This document shows positions 63,497-64,000 of a stretch of 64,000 nucleotides of DNA, piece after piece. Source of the DNA: WTGA01 sp965231865. Lineage in GTDB: Bacteria; Pseudomonadota; Gammaproteobacteria; Arenicellales; Poriferihabitantaceae. The stretch covers positions 558,001-622,000 of the forward strand of contig CBDDOJ010000001.1 in the NCBI GenBank assembly GCA_965231865.1. The letters are read 5' to 3'. Within the stretch, counting starts at the first letter, position 1. Every line of letters begins with the position of its first letter. Position numbers and translations under genes: made by a program. The notes under the pieces are model-generated. The model saw only the letters and a list, made by a program, of their open reading frames with translations. It was not told the origin of the DNA and ran no database searches.

Positions 63497-64000
63497 ATGA
63501 AAGTGGTGACCTACAATATCCGCTTTGGAGTGGGACGGGATCAATGTTGCAACCTTGAGCGCATTGCCAGGGAGGTTCACGGTGCGGACATTATCGGACT
63601 GCAGGAAGTGGAGCGGTTCTGGCGTCGCACCGGAATGGTGGATCAACCCCAGGTGCTGGGCGACCTGCTGAAGGAATATTACTGGTCTTACTGTCCTGCC
63701 GTGGACCTGGATGCCAGCACAAAGGGCGAGGGTGGGGCGATATCAAATCGCCGTCGGCAATTCGGCCCCATGCTGTTGTCCCGCTGGCCCATTCTGTCCG
63801 CTCGCCCACTGGTGCTTCCACACCTGGGTGCGGTGCACCTTTTCAGTATGAATACGGGGGCTCTGGAGGCCGTGATTGATACACCTTGTGGCGTTATGCG
63901 GGTCTGCTCGCTTCATCTGTCGTCCATATCCACCCAAGAGCGGTTGATGCAAATCGACACCTTGCTGGAAATGCATCAATGCACTGAACCTTTCCGAAAT
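63497..64000 (+). CDS. Endonuclease/exonuclease/phosphatase-fold protein, 3' end cut by window
   Basis: Open to the window end for 168 codons. MKVVTYNIRFGVGRDQCCNLERIAREVHGADIIGLQEVERFWRRTG is the start of the EEP superfamily (Mg-binding Asn and Glu in YNIR and LQEV); then NRRRQFGPMLLSRWPI and MRVCSLHLSSIS (SxHL block) match phosphodiesterase/nuclease members. Function ranges from DNA repair to phospholipid or sphingomyelin cleavage; the catalytic C-terminus is not in view. Divergent from the MocR-type regulator with about 110 bases between. Confidence 0.85.
   Translation, partial: MKVVTYNIRFGVGRDQCCNLERIAREVHGADIIGLQEVERFWRRTGMVDQPQVLGDLLKEYYWSYCPAVDLDASTKGEGGAISNRRRQFGPMLLSRWPILSARPLVLPHLGAVHLFSMNTGALEAVIDTPCGVMRVCSLHLSSISTQERLMQIDTLLEMHQCTEPFRN

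Overview
The window reads as a chromosomal segment of a gammaproteobacterium. The order is not given, but several blocks match the conserved gammaproteobacterial order: rpsP-rimM-trmD-rplS, ndk-rlmN-rodZ-hisS-yfgM-bamB-der, accA-tilS-pyrG-kdsA-eno-ftsB, sdhC-sdhD-sdhA-sdhB-sdhE, and uvrA divergent from an MFS gene followed by ssb. A KdsA (LPS synthesis), a lipoprotein of the BAM complex and an SecYEG-associated YfgM all point to a Gram-negative envelope. Succinate dehydrogenase and several anchored cytochromes c point to respiration.

Layout. 1-4432: metabolic genes (MDR reductase cut by the left edge, alpha/beta hydrolase, peptide deformylase, ornithine-cyclodeaminase family). 4433-7278: universal stress protein and a sodium:alanine symporter with a clear terminator, with AT-rich spacers. 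7384-17133: an accessory region. It holds a very large RecB-like nuclease/RNase H-like/SF1 helicase fusion, a RhuM remnant, a copper-responsive operon (DUF4396, cytochrome c, CopC, CopD, a broken multicopper oxidase, a second cytochrome c) divergent from a CueR-type regulator, a second RhuM remnant, and an IS4-family element with intact 18-bp inverted repeats and a 10-bp target duplication. It ends at a tRNA-Ser(GGA) gene. 17349-61615: mostly housekeeping genes. DNA: ssb, uvrA, xerD, xseA. Stringent response: relA. Translation and tRNA/rRNA modification: rpsP to rplS, hisS, rlmN, mtaB, tilS, ygfZ. Envelope: bamB, yfgM, rodZ, kdsA, ftsB. Respiration: sdh operon with two flavinylation/assembly factors. 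Other: iscA, ndk, eno, pyrG, accA, bcp, pncC/cinA C-domain, pitrilysin-like protease. 61874-64000: a MocR-type regulator divergent from a phosphodiesterase/endonuclease-fold gene cut by the right edge.

How the parts work together. The best-supported regulatory unit is the copper locus: a perfect 19-bp palindrome lies in a 19-bp spacer between -35 and -10 hexamers, as in CueR/MerR promoters, and the adjacent regulator has cysteines at 112 and 120 as in CueR. This unit would deliver or detoxify periplasmic copper through CopC/CopD, DUF4396 and membrane-anchored cytochromes, although its multicopper oxidase is decayed. The region between the nuclease-helicase and the tRNA looks like a partly decayed island: two RhuM remnants, an IS and a broken oxidase lie within about 6 kb.

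Most distinctive observations: a MocR regulator whose PLP-binding lysine position is leucine; a RelA-type synthetase with EFVD in place of the EXDD motif; a transcription terminator after rplS whose hairpin contains the likely start codon of the next gene; a RodZ with an acidic tandem-repeat linker; and an IS4 transposase split by a frameshift at a run of seven C.
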